Of a stretch of 16,606 nt of DNA, positions 1-6,636 are shown piece after piece. The notes under the pieces are model-generated. The model worked only from the letters and a program-made list of their open reading frames with translations. It was not told the origin of the DNA and ran no database searches. A program made the translations under genes and the position numbers. Source of the DNA: JBOGEN01 sp050743265 (lineage in GTDB: Bacteria > Actinomycetota > Actinomycetes > JBOGEN01); the NCBI GenBank assembly GCA_050743265.1, contig JBOGEN010000003.1:1-16606 (forward strand), written 5' to 3'. How positions within the stretch are numbered: the stretch's first letter is position 1; the number at the start of each line of letters is the position of its first letter.

Positions 1-1546
1 GCCAACGCAGCTCGACGCCATCCGACGCCAGCCGGTCCTGGAAGTCGGCCAGCAGTCCTGGCGTGTTGCGTACGGCGCGAGGCGTCTCCCCACGCGACAG
101 GCAGAAGGCAGCAAGCGCACCCGCCGCCTCGCCGACGTTCCACTCGACCGGGTGCAGGCGGTAGCAGCCGTTCGTGATGTGTGTGACCCCGAGGCACTTG
201 CCGGCCGCGAGCAGGTTGTCCAGCCGGACGGGGAGCAACGCCCCGAGCGGGACCTGGAAGGGGTACGTGGCGATGTCGAGGTACCCGCGCCCGGCCGTGC
301 TGGGGTGCAGGTCGATCCGGTAGCAGCCGACGCCGACGGAGTCGTGGAACTGCTCCGCCCCGGCGGCACCGGGGCGCGCCTCGACCCCGACGTCCTGCTC
401 GACGACGGTGCGCTCGGCCCGGATGCGCCGGGTCTCCCGGACGTACGGGGCGGCGGCCAGGCCGTCGGGCGTGCCGAGCGGCTCTCCGGCGAGGCGCAGG
501 CCCGGGTACCCCGTCCCGCCGTCCTGGCGGGGCGCGTCGGTCTGCAGCCAGTGCACGAGGCACCGGGTCAGGTCGCGGGCTCCGCCGAGGTGGTTGGCGC
601 GGCAGGCCTCGGACGTCCCGGTGACCGGGCCCAGCCAGTAGTCGGCCTGCGGCCAGTTCACGAGGCTCACGTCACGGACGGGCGGGCTGTGGTGGCCTCC
701 GTACCGGATGCGGCGGAAGGTCCAGAGGTCCTGCTCCCCGTCCGCGCCGAACAGGGGACGCCGCAGGGGTCGTCCCGTCTCGGGCTCCTGGGTGGCCCAG
801 CCGAGCTGCGGGCCCGGCCAGAAGGGGGCCTCGTAGTCCCGCCAGAAGGCATAAGCCTCTGGGCGGTCGATCGTGTGGTCCTCACCCGGGCACCACTCCA
901 GCGCCGCGCACCAGGTGAGCGCCTGCTGGTCGGACGGGTCGGCCGGCCCGTCCAGCGCGTGCGGCTCGCCCGTGTCGGCCGTGCTCTCGGCACCGAGGAC
1001 GTGCTCGCAGCCGGTCAGCGGGAGCAGGTCCCCCTCCTCACTGGCGTCGAGGACGACCGACGGGGTCACCACCACGGGGTCGCCTGTCGCCGTGTCCTGC
1101 AGCCGGACGGCGTCTACCCGGTCGCCGCCGACGTCGGCGGACACCGGCTCGTGGTGGTGCAGCACCCGCAGCAGTCCGGCTCGCTCGGCCGGCGCGAGCA
1201 GGTCGCGCAGCACCTCGTGGACGACCACGGGTTCGGCACACAGCGCGCTGACCCAGCCCGCGCCCGGGTTGAGGTGGGGGTCCCGGCGTGCCTCGGGGGT
1301 CAGCGCGCGGGTGGCCCGGTACCTCGCGCGTACGCCGTCACGCATCGCCCGGTACCGCGCGGTGACGCCCGTCGTCTCGACCCACGGGTGCTCGTCCGGC
1401 GGGACGGCCTGGGCGGTGAGCTGGCCACCCACCCACGCGGTGGGTTCGGTGAGCACCACGGTCCGGCCGGCCGAGGTCGCCGCCAGCGCGGCCGCGACGC
1501 CGCCGCAGCCCGCGCCGACGACGAGGACGTCACAGTCGAGCTCCAC
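1..1546 (-). CDS. FAD-dependent oxidoreductase (FAD_oxidored / PF12831-like), 3' end cut by window start
   Basis: I found this gene by translating the reverse strand; 515 codons are open and the frame runs off the left edge, so the C-terminus is missing. The N-terminus reads VELDCDVLVVGAGCGG, a Rossmann dinucleotide fold with GxGxxG at residues 11-16, followed by the ribose-binding acidic residue E34 and a WVGGQLT motif at 39-45. Near residues 440-480 lies NLLAAGKCLGVTHITNG and then GEAAG, the second FAD-contact block typical of this family. The substrate cannot be told from sequence. There is no signal peptide, so it is probably cytosolic. The GTG at 1546 was chosen because AGGG (minus strand, 1559-1556) lies 9 nt upstream; an in-frame GTG at 1564 would add six residues. 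The gene starts 36 nt after the stop of the sulfite-oxidase-like gene and is probably cotranscribed with it. Family assignment is firm and function is open. Confidence 0.88.
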   Translation of the reverse strand, partial: MELDCDVLVVGAGCGGVAAALAATSAGRTVVLTEPTAWVGGQLTAQAVPPDEHPWVETTGVTARYRAMRDGVRARYRATRALTPEARRDPHLNPGAGWVSALCAEPVVVHEVLRDLLAPAERAGLLRVLHHHEPVSADVGGDRVDAVRLQDTATGDPVVVTPSVVLDASEEGDLLPLTGCEHVLGAESTADTGEPHALDGPADPSDQQALTWCAALEWCPGEDHTIDRPEAYAFWRDYEAPFWPGPQLGWATQEPETGRPLRRPLFGADGEQDLWTFRRIRYGGHHSPPVRDVSLVNWPQADYWLGPVTGTSEACRANHLGGARDLTRCLVHWLQTDAPRQDGGTGYPGLRLAGEPLGTPDGLAAAPYVRETRRIRAERTVVEQDVGVEARPGAAGAEQFHDSVGVGCYRIDLHPSTAGRGYLDIATYPFQVPLGALLPVRLDNLLAAGKCLGVTHITNGCYRLHPVEWNVGEAAGALAAFCLSRGETPRAVRNTPGLLADFQDRLASDGVELRW

Positions 1547-1582
1547 GCGGCTCGACCCTGCCACGTCCGGTGGGACGCCGGG

Positions 1583-2716
1583 TCAGTCCGGGGCCCGGAC
1601 CACGACGTGGACCTGTTGCGCCCCGTTGTTGGACACGCCCTGCCGGTTCCACGGAAGGTCGACGGACTGCACGTGCCCGGCGCCGTCGGACGCCCGCGCG
1701 AGCAGCGTGCGGCTGCCCGGCTCGGTCGCGTCCCACCGGTACGACCAGTGGCGCCACGCGTACGGCTCCCCCTCGGGGTCGAGCGTCGCCGGTGCCCATG
1801 TCCGGCCGTCGTCCACGCTCACCTCGACCGAGGTCACCGGCGCCCACCCCGACCAGGCCCGGCCCTCGAGCACGTGCGTGCCGACGTCGACGACCCGGGT
1901 ACGGGTCATGAAGTCGGGGAACCCGGGCGGCACCATGAGCGCGCGCGGGTAGATGCGGGTGACCGGCTCGCCCAACTCGTCCGCGTCCTGCTTGTACCGG
2001 TACGAGGTCATGTTCTGGTAGCCGTCGAACGCGTGGTCGATCACGTCGATGGCCGAGAGCCACTTCACGTGCGTCATCCCGTACCAGCCGGGGACGACGA
2101 GCCGCAGTGGCGCTCCGTGCTGGGGCGGCAGGGCGGCGCCGTTGATCTCGTACGCGAGCAGCACGTCGTCCCTCAGGGCCTCGGCGACCGGGAGGCCGCG
2201 TGCGTAGTCCTGCTCGACGCCGCGCTCGAGCCCGTGGTCGGCGCCGGTGAAGACCACGTCGTGCGCGTCCTCGTCCAGCCCGGCCTCGCGGAGAAGCGGC
2301 GCGAGCGGCGTCCCCGTCCAGTCGGAGGTGCCGACGGCCTCCTGGAGCCAGGGCTGGCTGACCGGGCGAGGGTCGAGCCGGGCCCGCCCGTTGCCCGCGC
2401 ACTCCAAGGTCACCCGAGCGGTCACACGGGGGCGTGCACGCAGGTCGTCCAGGTCGAGCGAGAACGGGTTCGCGACCCGTCCCCCGATCCGCAGCTGCCA
2501 TGTGGCCGGGTCCACGTACGGGATGTCGTAGTGGGTGAGCAGGTAGTGCGTGCCGAGCGGCGTGACGTCGTACCGCAGCATCTCGAGCGGCATGCCGTGG
2601 TTGCGGGCGGCGAGCTGCACCTCCTCGAGGCTCACCGCCTCGCCGGGCTCGGCGACGCGTGCTGCGCCGAGGTCCTGGAGCGGGTCGGGACGTGTGTCGG
2701 CCTGGTGCGTGGTCAT
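1583..2716 (-). CDS. Sulfite oxidase family molybdopterin-dependent oxidoreductase (cytosolic type)
   Basis: This 377-residue protein looks like a soluble molybdenum-cofactor enzyme of the sulfite oxidase family, which oxidises sulfite to sulfate or acts on a related substrate. Visible features are RNHGMP at 39-43, the TLECAGNGR block with the presumed molybdenum-ligating Cys106, the DVLLAYEINGAALPPQHG stretch, GWYGMTHVKWL (pterin-binding region) and a C-terminal Ig-like Mo-co dimerisation domain (VEVSVDDGRTW). There is no signal peptide or Tat twin-arginine motif, and no heme or cytochrome b5 domain, so the electron acceptor is unknown. The ATG at 2716 is preceded by a perfect AGGAGG at 6-nt spacing. 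The frame stays open for another 68 codons upstream into the divergent gene, but that extension is low-complexity and has no family similarity. The neighbouring FAD oxidoreductase downstream probably shares the transcript. Exact substrate is inferred. Confidence 0.9.
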   Translation of the reverse strand: MTTHQADTRPDPLQDLGAARVAEPGEAVSLEEVQLAARNHGMPLEMLRYDVTPLGTHYLLTHYDIPYVDPATWQLRIGGRVANPFSLDLDDLRARPRVTARVTLECAGNGRARLDPRPVSQPWLQEAVGTSDWTGTPLAPLLREAGLDEDAHDVVFTGADHGLERGVEQDYARGLPVAEALRDDVLLAYEINGAALPPQHGAPLRLVVPGWYGMTHVKWLSAIDVIDHAFDGYQNMTSYRYKQDADELGEPVTRIYPRALMVPPGFPDFMTRTRVVDVGTHVLEGRAWSGWAPVTSVEVSVDDGRTWAPATLDPEGEPYAWRHWSYRWDATEPGSRTLLARASDGAGHVQSVDLPWNRQGVSNNGAQQVHVVVRAPD

Positions 2717-2903
2717 GGTGGGCCTCCTGGGTCCAGGCTGCCACTGCGTCGGCCGCGCGTCAGGCGGTGCCGGGGTTCCGTCGACGGTGAGGGGTGGTCC
2801 GCTCCGTGCCGGGCGGGGGAGTCCGTTCGGGTCATTGCCGGGCTCCCGTGGCCGGTGTGGGCTGGGGACGTGACGGGGGCCGCGTGCTGCCGAGGAGGGT
2901 TTC
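2717..2903. promoter_or_regulatory. Divergent intergenic region, probably holding two outward promoters
   Basis: These 187 nt separate the minus-strand molybdoenzyme gene from the plus-strand MBL-fold gene, so both promoters should lie here. I see no convincing -35/-10 pair in either direction. A perfect 10-nt palindrome, CCGTCGACGG, sits at 2778-2787 and could be an operator half-site or chance. The Shine-Dalgarno sequences of both genes mark the edges (2723-2728 minus; 2893-2898 plus). Confidence 0.4.
2723..2728 (-). promoter_or_regulatory. Shine-Dalgarno AGGAGG of the sulfite-oxidase-family gene
   Basis: On the minus strand AGGAGG stands 6 nt before the ATG at 2716. It decides the start in favour of the 377-residue form over a frame that stays open up to 2920. 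Confidence 0.85.
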
Positions 2904-3749
2904 GTGACCACTGCAGACATGGCTACCGCTTTGACCCCGTACGAGGTGGCGGCGGAGACGTTCTTGATCCCCTGGCACCTCCCCGCGCCGCCCGTCGGCT
3001 ACTTCCCCATGCACTCCCTGGTGATCCGCGGCTCGGAGCCGGTGCTCGTGGACACCGGCGCCCCCGCGTCCCGTGAGGCGTGGCTCGAGGCCGCCTGGAG
3101 CGTCGTCGACCCCGAGGACGTCCGCTGGGTGTTCCTCTCCCACGACGACCGCGACCACGCGGGCAACCTCATGGCCGTGCTGGAGGCCTGCCCCAACGCG
3201 ACGCTGCTCACCTCGTGGTTCGCGGTGGGGCGCATGTTCGAGGAGTGGGCGACCCCCCTGGACCGCTGCCGGTTCGTCAACACCGGGGACCGCGTCGACG
3301 TCGGCGACCGGACCCTCGTCGCGATGCGGCCGCCCGTGTTCGACAACCCCACCACTCGCGGGCTCATGGACACCAGTACCGGCGTCTACTGGGGCGTCGA
3401 CACGTTCGCGACGAACGTGCCCGAGCCGATGTACGAGGCCGACGCCTTGCCCGAGGGCGAGTTCCTCGAGGGCCAGATGTTCGGCGGGCGGCTGGTCGCC
3501 CCCTGGCACACGCTCATCGACGAGGCCAAGTTCGGCGCATACGTGAACGACGTTCAGCGCCTTGGCATGAGCGTGGTCGCGGGCTGCCACACCCCCGTCC
3601 TCCGCGGCACGCGGCTGGACGCCGCCTTCGACGTGCTGCGAGCGCTCCCGGGGCTGGACCCGTGGCCCGAGTTCAGCCAGGACGACCTCGACGCGTGGAT
3701 GGGGGCGGCCGAGGCCGCGGTCCCCGTCCAGGAGGCGCACCAGGACTGA
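2904..3749 (+). CDS. Metallo-beta-lactamase-fold protein, ODP/flavodiiron-like domain
   Basis: This 281-residue single-domain MBL-fold protein resembles the oxygen-binding diiron domain of flavodiiron proteins and related hydrolases. VLVDTG at 47-52 is the usual early strand. The metal motif reads SHDDRDH (79-85), giving H80-x-D82-x-D84-H85, with an acid where hydrolases have the second His, as in flavodiiron proteins. Later ligands are D166 in YWGVDTFA and H229 in AGCHTPV. At the place of the remaining His the protein reads PPVFDNPTT, so Asp147 may substitute. No flavodoxin domain follows, so any electron transfer would need a partner. The GTG at 2904 has AGGAGG (2893-2898) at 5-nt spacing; an in-frame ATG at 2919 is a weaker choice. 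It stands alone, divergent from the molybdoenzyme and 51 nt before the riboswitch. No terminator is visible after it, so some read-through into the cob operon is possible. Biological role unknown. Confidence 0.85.
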   Translation: MTTADMATALTPYEVAAETFLIPWHLPAPPVGYFPMHSLVIRGSEPVLVDTGAPASREAWLEAAWSVVDPEDVRWVFLSHDDRDHAGNLMAVLEACPNATLLTSWFAVGRMFEEWATPLDRCRFVNTGDRVDVGDRTLVAMRPPVFDNPTTRGLMDTSTGVYWGVDTFATNVPEPMYEADALPEGEFLEGQMFGGRLVAPWHTLIDEAKFGAYVNDVQRLGMSVVAGCHTPVLRGTRLDAAFDVLRALPGLDPWPEFSQDDLDAWMGAAEAAVPVQEAHQD

Positions 3750-3755
3750 CCTCGG

Positions 3756-3794
3756 CGGGCGAGCACGGTACGCCAAGACGGGCGAGCGCGGCAC
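3756..3794. repeat. Imperfect 16-nt direct repeat before the riboswitch
   Basis: CGGGCGAGCACGGTAC (3756-3771) recurs as CGGGCGAGCGCGGCAC (3779-3794), 14 of 16 bases identical and offset by 23 nt, about two helical turns. It lies between the MBL stop and the P1 helix of the riboswitch, where the promoter of the cob operon must be if the operon has its own. It may be an operator, or a small duplication without function. Confidence 0.5.
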
Positions 3795-3800
3795 GTTGAC

Positions 3801-3990
3801 GTGGGCACCCGGCCTGTGTTGGAGTGCCCCACGCTGCGACGGCAGTGGAGGAAGCCGGTGCGAGTCCGGCGCGGTCCCGCCACTGTCACCGGGGAGCGGA
3901 CCCCCCTCGTACGGTCACGGCCTCTCGGGGCTGGAAGGCCGGGGGCGAGCACCGATCCGGGAGCCAGGACACTCCGGCCGTCGTGCCGAC
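3801..3990 (+). promoter_or_regulatory. Adenosylcobalamin riboswitch aptamer
   Basis: The RNA senses adenosylcobalamin and normally represses downstream genes when the vitamin is plentiful. P1 can be closed by GTGGGCAC (3801-3808) with GTGCCGAC (3983-3990), 7 of 8 pairs. The family hallmark GAAGCCGGTGCGAGTCCGGC starts at 3851 and runs on to CCCGCCACTGT at 3876-3886. Within it GCCGG (3854-3858) pairs with CCGGC (3866-3870), and CAGTGG (3843-3848) pairs with CCACTG (3880-3885). GACC (3899-3902) with GGTC (3913-3916) closes a loop containing CCTCG (3905-3909), which I take as L5. CGGCCT (3918-3923) and AGGCCG (3936-3941) form a variable-region stem. The B12-box-like GAGCCAGGACACTCC lies at 3961-3975. 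Its place directly before nine cobalamin genes fits. The 5' edge is set by P1 and may be a few bases off. Confidence 0.95.
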
Positions 3991-3993
3991 CCA

Positions 3994-4017
3994 CCTACGG
4001 GCGAGGAACCCGGGAGG
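3994..4017 (+). promoter_or_regulatory. Riboswitch expression platform: Shine-Dalgarno-sequestering hairpin with L13
   Basis: CCTACGGG (3994-4001) can fold onto CCCGGGAGG (4009-4017), giving seven pairs around a small internal loop. The 3' arm includes the Shine-Dalgarno GGGAGG (4012-4017). The 7-nt loop CGAGGAA (4002-4008) contains CGAGG, an exact complement of CCTCG in the L5 loop (3905-3909). This matches the known L5-L13 kissing interaction by which bound cobalamin stabilises the hairpin and hides the ribosome binding site. No U-run follows, so the switch looks translational rather than terminator-based. Confidence 0.8.
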
Positions 4018-4022
4018 CAGCC

Positions 4023-4094
4023 GTGCACCACCGAACGTACCGACGAGGGCCCGACCACACGCTCATCGAGCAGCCGCGCCTCGGCACGCCCTGA
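4023..4094 (+). CDS. Possible 23-codon leader peptide ORF under the riboswitch
   Basis: A GTG at 4023 lies 5 nt after the riboswitch-controlled GGGAGG and opens a 23-codon frame (begins MHHRTYRRGPDH, ends RLGTP) that stops with TGA at 4092-4094, 5 nt before the GTG of cobD. It is in a different frame from cobD. The peptide has no recognisable domain. Three of its four arginine codons are CGA, which is uncommon in the neighbouring genes, so it is not obviously under coding selection. It may be a real leader whose translation delivers ribosomes to cobD by termination-reinitiation, or just an accidental frame. I record it because it owns the only good Shine-Dalgarno between the riboswitch and cobD. 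Confidence 0.4.
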   Translation: MHHRTYRRGPDHTLIEQPRLGTP

Positions 4095-4099
4095 CGCGC

Positions 4100-5098
4100 G
4101 TGCCTGCTGACCGCCGGCTCGTCCGGCGCGGCCGATCCCGCCGGCTCGCCGGGGCCCACTGGCTCGGCGGGGTCGGCCTGCTGGCCGGTTTCGCCGCGGA
4201 CCTCGCCGTCCCCGACCCGCGCCGGGCGCACCCGGTCGCGCTATTCGGCGGGTTCGCCCAGCGGCTCGAGGCGCTGGTGTACGCGGACCGGCGCCGTCGC
4301 GGCGTGCTGCTCGTGGCCGTCTCCACCGGCACCGCCACCGGTCTCGCGGTCGCGGGCACGCGGCTGGCCGGGGACCGCGTGGGCCCGCGCGCCCTGCTGA
4401 CCGTCGCGGCCACGTGGACGGTCCTCGGCGGCGCGTCGCTGCACCGTGTCGCGGGCCGGCTCGCCCGTGCGCTGCAGGACGACGACCTCGGGACCGCGCG
4501 CGCGCTGCTTCCCTCCCTGTGCGGGCGCGACCCGGACACGCTGGACGCCGGAGGCCTGGCCCGGGCCGGGGTGGAGTCCGTGGCCGAGAACACGTCGGAC
4601 GCGGTGGTCGCCCCGTTGCTGGCCGGGGCGGTGGCCGGGGTGCCCGGGCTGGTCGCGTACCGGGCGGTGAACACGCTCGATGCGATGGTGGGCCACCGGT
4701 CCCTCCGGTACGCCCGGTTCGGGTGGGCCGCAGCCCGCCTCGACGACCTGGCCAACCTCGTCCCCGCCCGGGTGACCGGGCTGCTCGCCGTGGCGTGCGC
4801 CCCGCGCGTGGGCGGCTCGCCCGCGGCGGCGTACGCGGTGATGCGCCGGGACGGGGGCGCGCACCCTAGCCCCAACGCGGGACGCTGCGAGGCGGCCTTC
4901 GCCGGTGCGCTCGGGCTGCGCCTGGGTGGCGAGAACGCGTACGGCGGGCGGGTGGAGCGCCGGGGCGTGCTCGGAGACGGCCGGGCGCCCGCTGCCGAGG
5001 ACGTCCGGCGGGCGGTCACGCTCGCCCGGGCGGTGGGGATGGTGGCGGCCGTCCTCACCGCCGGGACCGCGGTGCTGCGTGAGCGGAGTGTCCGATGA
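4100..5098 (+). CDS. cobD: Adenosylcobinamide-phosphate synthase (CbiB/CobD)
   Basis: This membrane enzyme joins adenosylcobyric acid to aminopropanol (or its phosphate), giving adenosylcobinamide (phosphate). From GTG 4100 the product has 332 residues, close to the family norm. Motifs in order: DPRRAHPVALFG (39-50), GVESVAENTSDAVVAPLL (157-174), AYRAVNTLDAMVGH (186-199), FGWAAARLDDLANL (207-220) and HPSPNAGRCEAAFAGALG (255-272). Hydrophobic stretches at about 22-37, 70-90, 98-112, 166-190, 219-233 and 308-326 fit a multi-pass inner-membrane protein. The start is not firm: no Shine-Dalgarno precedes 4100, and the only other in-frame candidate nearby is a CTG at 4091. The frame is open much further upstream, but only because it runs through the riboswitch. 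It is the first pathway gene after the riboswitch, and its TGA overlaps the ATG of cobQ (ATGA at 5095-5098). Confidence 0.93.
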   Translation: MPADRRLVRRGRSRRLAGAHWLGGVGLLAGFAADLAVPDPRRAHPVALFGGFAQRLEALVYADRRRRGVLLVAVSTGTATGLAVAGTRLAGDRVGPRALLTVAATWTVLGGASLHRVAGRLARALQDDDLGTARALLPSLCGRDPDTLDAGGLARAGVESVAENTSDAVVAPLLAGAVAGVPGLVAYRAVNTLDAMVGHRSLRYARFGWAAARLDDLANLVPARVTGLLAVACAPRVGGSPAAAYAVMRRDGGAHPSPNAGRCEAAFAGALGLRLGGENAYGGRVERRGVLGDGRAPAAEDVRRAVTLARAVGMVAAVLTAGTAVLRERSVR

Positions 5099-6636
5099 GC
5101 GGGCTGCTGGTCGCGGGGACGACCTCGGACGCGGGCAAGAGCGTCGTCACCGCCGGCCTGTGCCGCTGGCTCGCCCGGGAGGGGGTCAAGGTCGCCCCGT
5201 TCAAGGCGCAGAACATGTCACTGAACTCGACGGTCACCCGGGACGGTGCCGAGGTGGGCCGCGCCCAGGCGATGCAGGCGGCCGCGGCCCGGGTCGAGCC
5301 CGAGGCGGCGATGAACCCCGTGCTGCTCAAGCCGGGCAGCGCCACGCACTCCCAGGTCGTGCTGATGGGGCAGCCGGTCGGCGAGGTGGACGGGGACGGG
5401 TACGGCACCTGGGCGGAGCGGCTGCGCGGCCCCGTCCTCGACGCGTACGCCGACCTCGCGTCACGGTTCGACGTGGTGGTCGCCGAGGGCGCGGGCAGCC
5501 CCGCCGAGATCAACCTGCGGGCGCGTGACCTGTCCAACATGGGGCTCGCCCGCGCGCTCGGCCTGCCGGTGGTCCTGGTCGGCGACATCGACAGGGGCGG
5601 CCTGTTCGCGTCCGTCTACGGCACGCTGGCGCTGCTCGACGCCGAGGACCAGGCGCTGGTCGCCGGGTTCCTGGTGAACAAGTTCCGCGGCTCGCCCGGG
5701 CTGCTCGCGCCCGGGCTGGACATGCTGCACGGGCTCACCGGACGACCCACGTACGGCGTGCTGCCCTGGCTCGACGGGCTCAGCCTCGACGTCGAGGACT
5801 CGCTCGGTCTCGAGATCGCCCGCGGTGACGCCGACGGCCGAGACGGCACCGGGCCGCAGGGCGAGGAGGTGCTGCGGGTCGCCGTGCTGCGGTTCCCGCG
5901 GCTGTCCAACTTCACCGACCTGGACGCGCTCGCCGCCGAGCCGGGCGTCGTGGTCCGCTTCGTCACCCGTCCCGAGGAGGTGTACGACGCCGACCTCGTC
6001 GTGCTCCCCGGCACTCGGGCCACGGTGAGCGACCTGGCGTGGATGCGTACGCGGGGGCTCGACGTGCCGGTGGTCCGGCGTGCGGCCGAGGGTCGTCCGG
6101 TGCTTGGGCTGTGCGGCGGCTACCAGATGCTCGCCGGCACCATCGAGGACGACGTCGAGGGGCGGGCGGGTCTCGTCCGCGGGCTGGGGCTGCTGCCCGC
6201 GTCTGTGCGGTTCGGTACGGACAAGGTGCTCGGCCGTCCCGCCGGCCAGGCGTACGGCGAGCAGGTGGAGGGCTACGAGATCCACCACGGGGTCGTCGCG
6301 CTCGAGAACGGGGTCGGGGGTGACGCGGTGACGAACCCCGAGGCGTTCCTCGACGGCTGCCGCGTCGGCAGCGTCTGGGGCACGACCTGGCACGGCGCGT
6401 TCGAGTGCGACGGGTTCCGGCGGGCGTTCCTGCGCGAGGTGGCACGCGTGACCGGGCGCCGGTTCGTGCCGTACGAGAGCATGTCGTTCGCCGCGCTCCG
6501 GGAGCGCCGCCTCGACGCGCTCGGCGACCTCGTGGCCCAGCACGCCGACACCGCCGCCCTGTGGCGCCTGATCGAGCGCGGTGCCCCGGAGGGGCTGCCC
6601 GTCATCCCGCCCGCCGGACCCGGAGGTCGCTTGTGA
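5095..6636 (+). CDS. cobQ: Cobyric acid synthase, glutamine-hydrolysing
   Basis: This 513-residue cytosolic enzyme amidates the b, d, e and g side chains of adenosylcobyrinic acid a,c-diamide to give adenosylcobyric acid. The N-terminal dethiobiotin-synthetase-like ATPase part shows VAGTTSDAGKSVVTAGL (6-22), FKAQNMSLNS (36-45) and VLVGDIDRGGLFASVYGT (160-177). The C-terminal class I glutamine amidotransferase part has LGLCGGYQMLAG with nucleophile Cys340, GYEIHHG (393-399) and GTTWHGAFE with the presumed catalytic His433. Length is usual for CobQ/CbiP, and the specific FKAQNMS and GDIDRGG blocks separate it from CobB. It begins 4 nt inside cobD and ends with TGA overlapping the GTG of cobN (6633-6636). 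Confidence 0.97.
   Translation: MSGLLVAGTTSDAGKSVVTAGLCRWLAREGVKVAPFKAQNMSLNSTVTRDGAEVGRAQAMQAAAARVEPEAAMNPVLLKPGSATHSQVVLMGQPVGEVDGDGYGTWAERLRGPVLDAYADLASRFDVVVAEGAGSPAEINLRARDLSNMGLARALGLPVVLVGDIDRGGLFASVYGTLALLDAEDQALVAGFLVNKFRGSPGLLAPGLDMLHGLTGRPTYGVLPWLDGLSLDVEDSLGLEIARGDADGRDGTGPQGEEVLRVAVLRFPRLSNFTDLDALAAEPGVVVRFVTRPEEVYDADLVVLPGTRATVSDLAWMRTRGLDVPVVRRAAEGRPVLGLCGGYQMLAGTIEDDVEGRAGLVRGLGLLPASVRFGTDKVLGRPAGQAYGEQVEGYEIHHGVVALENGVGGDAVTNPEAFLDGCRVGSVWGTTWHGAFECDGFRRAFLREVARVTGRRFVPYESMSFAALRERRLDALGDLVAQHADTAALWRLIERGAPEGLPVIPPAGPGGRL

Noticed and set aside
2778..2787. The palindrome CCGTCGACGG as an operator
   Set aside because: A 10-nt palindrome is expected about once per kilobase by chance and there is no second copy or promoter around it, so I only mention it in the intergenic entry.
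2717..2920. A 68-codon N-terminal extension of the sulfite-oxidase-like protein
   Set aside because: The extension is low-complexity, overlaps the divergent MBL gene, and a perfect AGGAGG marks the ATG at 2716.
152..3076. A 974-codon open frame on the plus strand across the two minus-strand oxidoreductase genes
   Set aside because: Its translation is Arg/Gly/Val/Pro-rich without domains, while the minus strand codes two recognisable enzymes with motifs and ribosome binding sites. Long antisense frames are expected at this GC content.
3796..3801. TTGACG as a -35 box of the cob promoter
   Set aside because: Transcription from it would start about 30 nt downstream and remove the 5' strand of the riboswitch P1 helix; no good -10 box follows either.
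3824..4099. A 92-codon N-terminal extension of CobD
   Set aside because: It would be translated from the riboswitch aptamer itself. The CobD family starts near the hydrophobic GLLAGFAADL segment, which fits GTG 4100.
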